Shown here: one piece after another, positions 61,959 to 64,000 of the stretch
Layout: every line of letters begins with the position of its first letter
Position numbering within the stretch: position 1 is the stretch's first letter
NCBI GenBank assembly: GCA_964415525.1
Contig: CAYQAS010000008.1
Location: 1 to 64,000 of the forward strand
Direction of reading: 5' to 3'
DNA length: 64,000 bases
DNA from: CAZPUI01 sp964415525
GTDB lineage: Bacteria > Acidobacteriota > Holophagae > Holophagales > Holophagaceae
Notes under the pieces: model-generated
What the model was told of the DNA's origin: nothing
Database searches by the model: none
The model's input: only the letters and a program-made list of their open reading frames with translations
Position numbers and translations under genes: made by a program

Positions 61959-62864
61959 TCAGCCGCGCAGGCTGTCCATCAGCCGCTCCAGGGTCGGGCG
62001 GAGCACGACGCGGCGGGACTGGGCGAGCCGCTTCAGCAGGCTGGGATCCTCCAATCGAAGGAATGGATACTGCTCCGGCGGCAGGCTCTGCAGGGCCTGG
62101 GTCCAGCGGGATGCCGTGAGGATGGTGGGTAACTGGTCGGAGTAGCGGGCGTCCAGCACCTGGGCCAGGGCCCGCACCACGCGGATGTCGGTGTCCAGCC
62201 GATCTAGGTCGTCGAGCACGAGGCAGGGCGCGGCGATCAGCGGAGCCGTGCGCTCACGCTCACTCAGGAAATCCGTGTTCTTCCAGCTGAGACTGTCGTA
62301 GTAGGTGTCCTTCAGCTCCTGGCTGAGGGCGCGGACGCTGACGTAGAGCCCCGCCTTGCCCTGCTGCTCGCACCAGGCCCGCAGGCCCGCCGCCGCCAGG
62401 GAGCTGCGCCCGCTGCCGGGGGGGCCATCCAGCCACCAGAAATCCGCGTGCTCCCGGCCGTGCTTGGCCCAGGCGAGATAGGGGCGGTAGCCCTGGGGAT
62501 CCTGGGCGGGCTTGAGATCCTTGGAGAACACCTCGCCGCTAGGCTGAAGCTTGGCGCCGCATTTGTGGAGGATGAACTCCAGGTTGTTGCGCAGATCCTC
62601 ATGCATCGTGTGGGAAAGGGCGTCGGCCTCATACTCCGCCAGGGCTTCGGCCAGGATGCTGGCAGTGCGCTCCTTGGGATGCTGGGTCTTCCACCACTCC
62701 CAGAAGCTTTCGAAGCTCGCCTCCCGATAGCGGGCTGGCAGACCCTGGGCCAGAACGGGGCCAGCCGCACGGGTGCACGGGCACGGCCGCGCCGCCACCA
62801 TGGGATCGGGGTCCAGCAGCACCCCCGAGCCCCCGCATTGGGGGCAGCCGGGCTGTGCGCTCAT
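61959..62864 (-). CDS. DnaC/IstB-like ATPase with an N-terminal zinc finger
   Basis: The 301-residue protein begins CPQCGGSGVLLDPDP and PCPCTRAAG, a zinc-binding element like those of DnaC-type helicase loaders. An alpha-helical region is followed by an AAA+ core: DGPPGSGRSSLAAAGLRAW (Walker A), PCLVLDDLDRLDTD (Walker B) and PTILTASR (sensor-1-like). Walker A has Arg-Ser-Ser in place of Lys-Thr, so the invariant Lys is replaced; ATP hydrolysis may be weak or absent. The sigma-factor gene overlaps it by 4 bp. Function unknown. Confidence 0.68.
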   Translation of the reverse strand: MSAQPGCPQCGGSGVLLDPDPMVAARPCPCTRAAGPVLAQGLPARYREASFESFWEWWKTQHPKERTASILAEALAEYEADALSHTMHEDLRNNLEFILHKCGAKLQPSGEVFSKDLKPAQDPQGYRPYLAWAKHGREHADFWWLDGPPGSGRSSLAAAGLRAWCEQQGKAGLYVSVRALSQELKDTYYDSLSWKNTDFLSERERTAPLIAAPCLVLDDLDRLDTDIRVVRALAQVLDARYSDQLPTILTASRWTQALQSLPPEQYPFLRLEDPSLLKRLAQSRRVVLRPTLERLMDSLRG

Positions 62865-63739
62865 GAACGCTCTCCGTTGGTCACCAGGAACTGGCCGAGA
62901 AGGGCGCGGCGGCGCTCCCGGATCTTGGAGAAGGCCCGTTCCTCGATCTGGCGGACGCGCTCCCGGCTGATGGGTGGATTGAACGTTTGCCCGATTTTCT
63001 CAAGGGTCATGGGTTCCTCGTTGTCGAGGCCGAAGTGCTTGGTGATGATGTCCCGCTCCTTCTCAGAGAGCATGGCCAGACTCAGGTGCACCTGATGCAG
63101 AAAGCTCTCCTGGTCCATGATCTCCATGGCGCTGGGTTCGATGTCCTGCTCCAGGCTGTCCCCGAGGGTCAGCTCGCTCTCGCCCATCCCCTGCTCGGTG
63201 CTCACCGTCGCCGTCGTCTGCTGGAGCAACAGGAGCCGCTCCACTTCCTCGGCGCTGAAAGGGCTCGCGGCGACGATCTCGGCGCTCTGGGGCGGTCGGC
63301 CCAGATCCTGACCCAAGCGATGGATGATGCGGTTCAGCTGGATGAGGTGGCCTGCCACTTTCTGGGGCAGACGGATCTTGTTCCCGTGCTCCGCCAGGGC
63401 GTGGAAGATGGCTTGGCGCACCCACCACGACGCGTAGGTGAGGAACTTGTTCTCCCGCGTCGGATCGAAGCGCTTGGCGGCCTCGATGAGCCCCAGGTTG
63501 CCCTCGCTGATGAGGTCCAGCAGGTCCAGCCCCATGCCCTGGAACTTGCGGGCCTCCTTCACGACAAAGCGCAGGTTCCCTTCCACCAGTTTGCGCAGGC
63601 CCTCCGCCCGCATCTCCGGAGAGTTCGTCTCCGTCTGCCAGTACTCGCCGTACTTCCGCTCCTCCTCGGCCGTGAGGAGGGGGAGATCCCGGATCGAGTC
63701 GAAATACTTGTCCAGGGACTGTTCGTCGATATGCCGCAT
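62861..63739 (-). CDS. Sigma-70 family factor, RpoH/RpoS-sized (group 2/3)
   Basis: The 292-residue protein contains regions 1.2 to 4.2: DSIRDLPLLTAEEERKYGEYW, NLRFVVKEARKFQGMGLDLL (2.1-2.2), EGNLGLIEAAKRFDP, FLTYASWWVRQAIFHALAEH (2.3-2.4) and the C-terminal helix-turn-helix SRERVRQIEERAFSKIRERR. Region 1.1 is absent, so it is not the main housekeeping sigma factor. Its length is near RpoH. A MerR/HspR-type regulator lies 48 bp upstream on the same strand, which suggests a heat- or stress-responsive unit. Confidence 0.88.
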   Translation of the reverse strand: MRHIDEQSLDKYFDSIRDLPLLTAEEERKYGEYWQTETNSPEMRAEGLRKLVEGNLRFVVKEARKFQGMGLDLLDLISEGNLGLIEAAKRFDPTRENKFLTYASWWVRQAIFHALAEHGNKIRLPQKVAGHLIQLNRIIHRLGQDLGRPPQSAEIVAASPFSAEEVERLLLLQQTTATVSTEQGMGESELTLGDSLEQDIEPSAMEIMDQESFLHQVHLSLAMLSEKERDIITKHFGLDNEEPMTLEKIGQTFNPPISRERVRQIEERAFSKIRERRRALLGQFLVTNGERS

Positions 63740-63787
63740 GGCTGCCTATGAGGTGGAGACCAGCATAGCCAGGGACGAGCCGTGCCG

Positions 63788-64000
63788 TCAGCGTTTCAGC
63801 AGACCCTTCGGCGTGAGCTTCACGAGGCCCGTGGCGTGGGTTGCGTCGGGACGTGGTTCGGGCTCGATCCCGGCGCCTCGGAGTTTGTGCTCGTAGCCGT
63901 CGATGATCCCCTGCATCTCTGCCTGCATGCGGTTCATGCGATCCCGCAGACTCATCACCACCTCGACCCCGGCGAGGTTCACCCCGAGATCCCGAGTCAG
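63788..64000 (-). CDS. MerR/HspR-family regulator (C-terminal part; starts beyond the window)
   Basis: The 71 visible codons end a MerR-type regulator. LTRDLGVNLAGVEVVMSLRD is the signature region of HspR-like heat-shock repressors (LGVNLAGVEVIL), followed by a coiled-coil and a basic tail (KLTPKGLLKR). The DNA-binding helix-turn-helix lies beyond the edge. It probably regulates chaperone genes or the adjacent sigma factor. Confidence 0.75.
   Translation of the reverse strand: MTRDLGVNLAGVEVVMSLRDRMNRMQAEMQGIIDGYEHKLRGAGIEPEPRPDATHATGLVKLTPKGLLKR

Overview
The window reads as a chromosomal segment of a high-GC Gram-negative bacterium. Outer-membrane barrels, lipoproteins, an RND exporter, type IV pilus genes, complex I genes and soluble NAD(P)H/iron-sulfur oxidoreductases occur together. 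The mix is what I would expect of an Acidobacteriota such as the Geothrix/Holophaga group, but no rRNA is present, so that placement is inference. I found no tRNA, rRNA, CRISPR array, intact insertion sequence or prophage.

Layout. 1-6.7 kb: the 5' part of prfA, rpmE, then a same-strand block with a MacA-like adaptor, ABC ATPase, two FtsX-type permeases, a PadR regulator and a membrane protein. 7-9 kb: two outer-membrane proteins and a 3-methyladenine DNA glycosylase. 9.1-15.4 kb: a 1602-residue protein joining an HD domain, a helical-repeat region, a NadD-like nucleotidyltransferase and further C-terminal domains, followed by a malate/lactate dehydrogenase-like protein. 15.6-21 kb: a soluble NuoE/NuoF-type pair with a 1037-residue hybrid (NuoG-type [2Fe-2S], GltD-like flavoprotein, ferredoxin, truncated molybdopterin fold). 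21-28 kb: glutamate dehydrogenase, rlmH, a zinc-ribbon protein, secreted proteins, a QueD-like protein, a HAD phosphatase and frr. 28-33 kb: a pilB-type ATPase with extra zinc ribbons, a 154-bp tandem repeat that copies the end of nuoD, and nuoABCD. 33-36 kb: SPOR protein, panD, RNase G, dCMP deaminase.

36.3-41.2 kb: two type IV pilin-like genes flank two paralogous membrane-anchored alkaline-phosphatase-superfamily proteins. 41.4-51.5 kb: a visibly more AT-rich surface-polysaccharide cluster (glycosyltransferases, DegT aminotransferase, NeuD-like acyltransferase, flippase, GT39-like protein). Long G tracts (9, 9 and 11) lie inside coding sequences of these two neighbouring blocks and suggest phase-variable surface decoration. 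51.6-58 kb returns to housekeeping: TPR protein, fabI, a second glutamate dehydrogenase, rsfS-nadD-obgE-rpmA-rplU, and a receiver-only response regulator. 58-64 kb: MidA-like methyltransferase, large RND exporter, DnaC-like ATPase overlapping a short sigma-70 factor, and the end of a MerR/HspR-type regulator at the edge.

The most unusual items are the giant HD/nucleotidyltransferase fusion with its dehydrogenase neighbour, the NuoEF plus hybrid oxidoreductase, the tandem repeat at the nuoD end, and the G tracts in surface genes. All calls come from reading motifs by eye; no database search was run.
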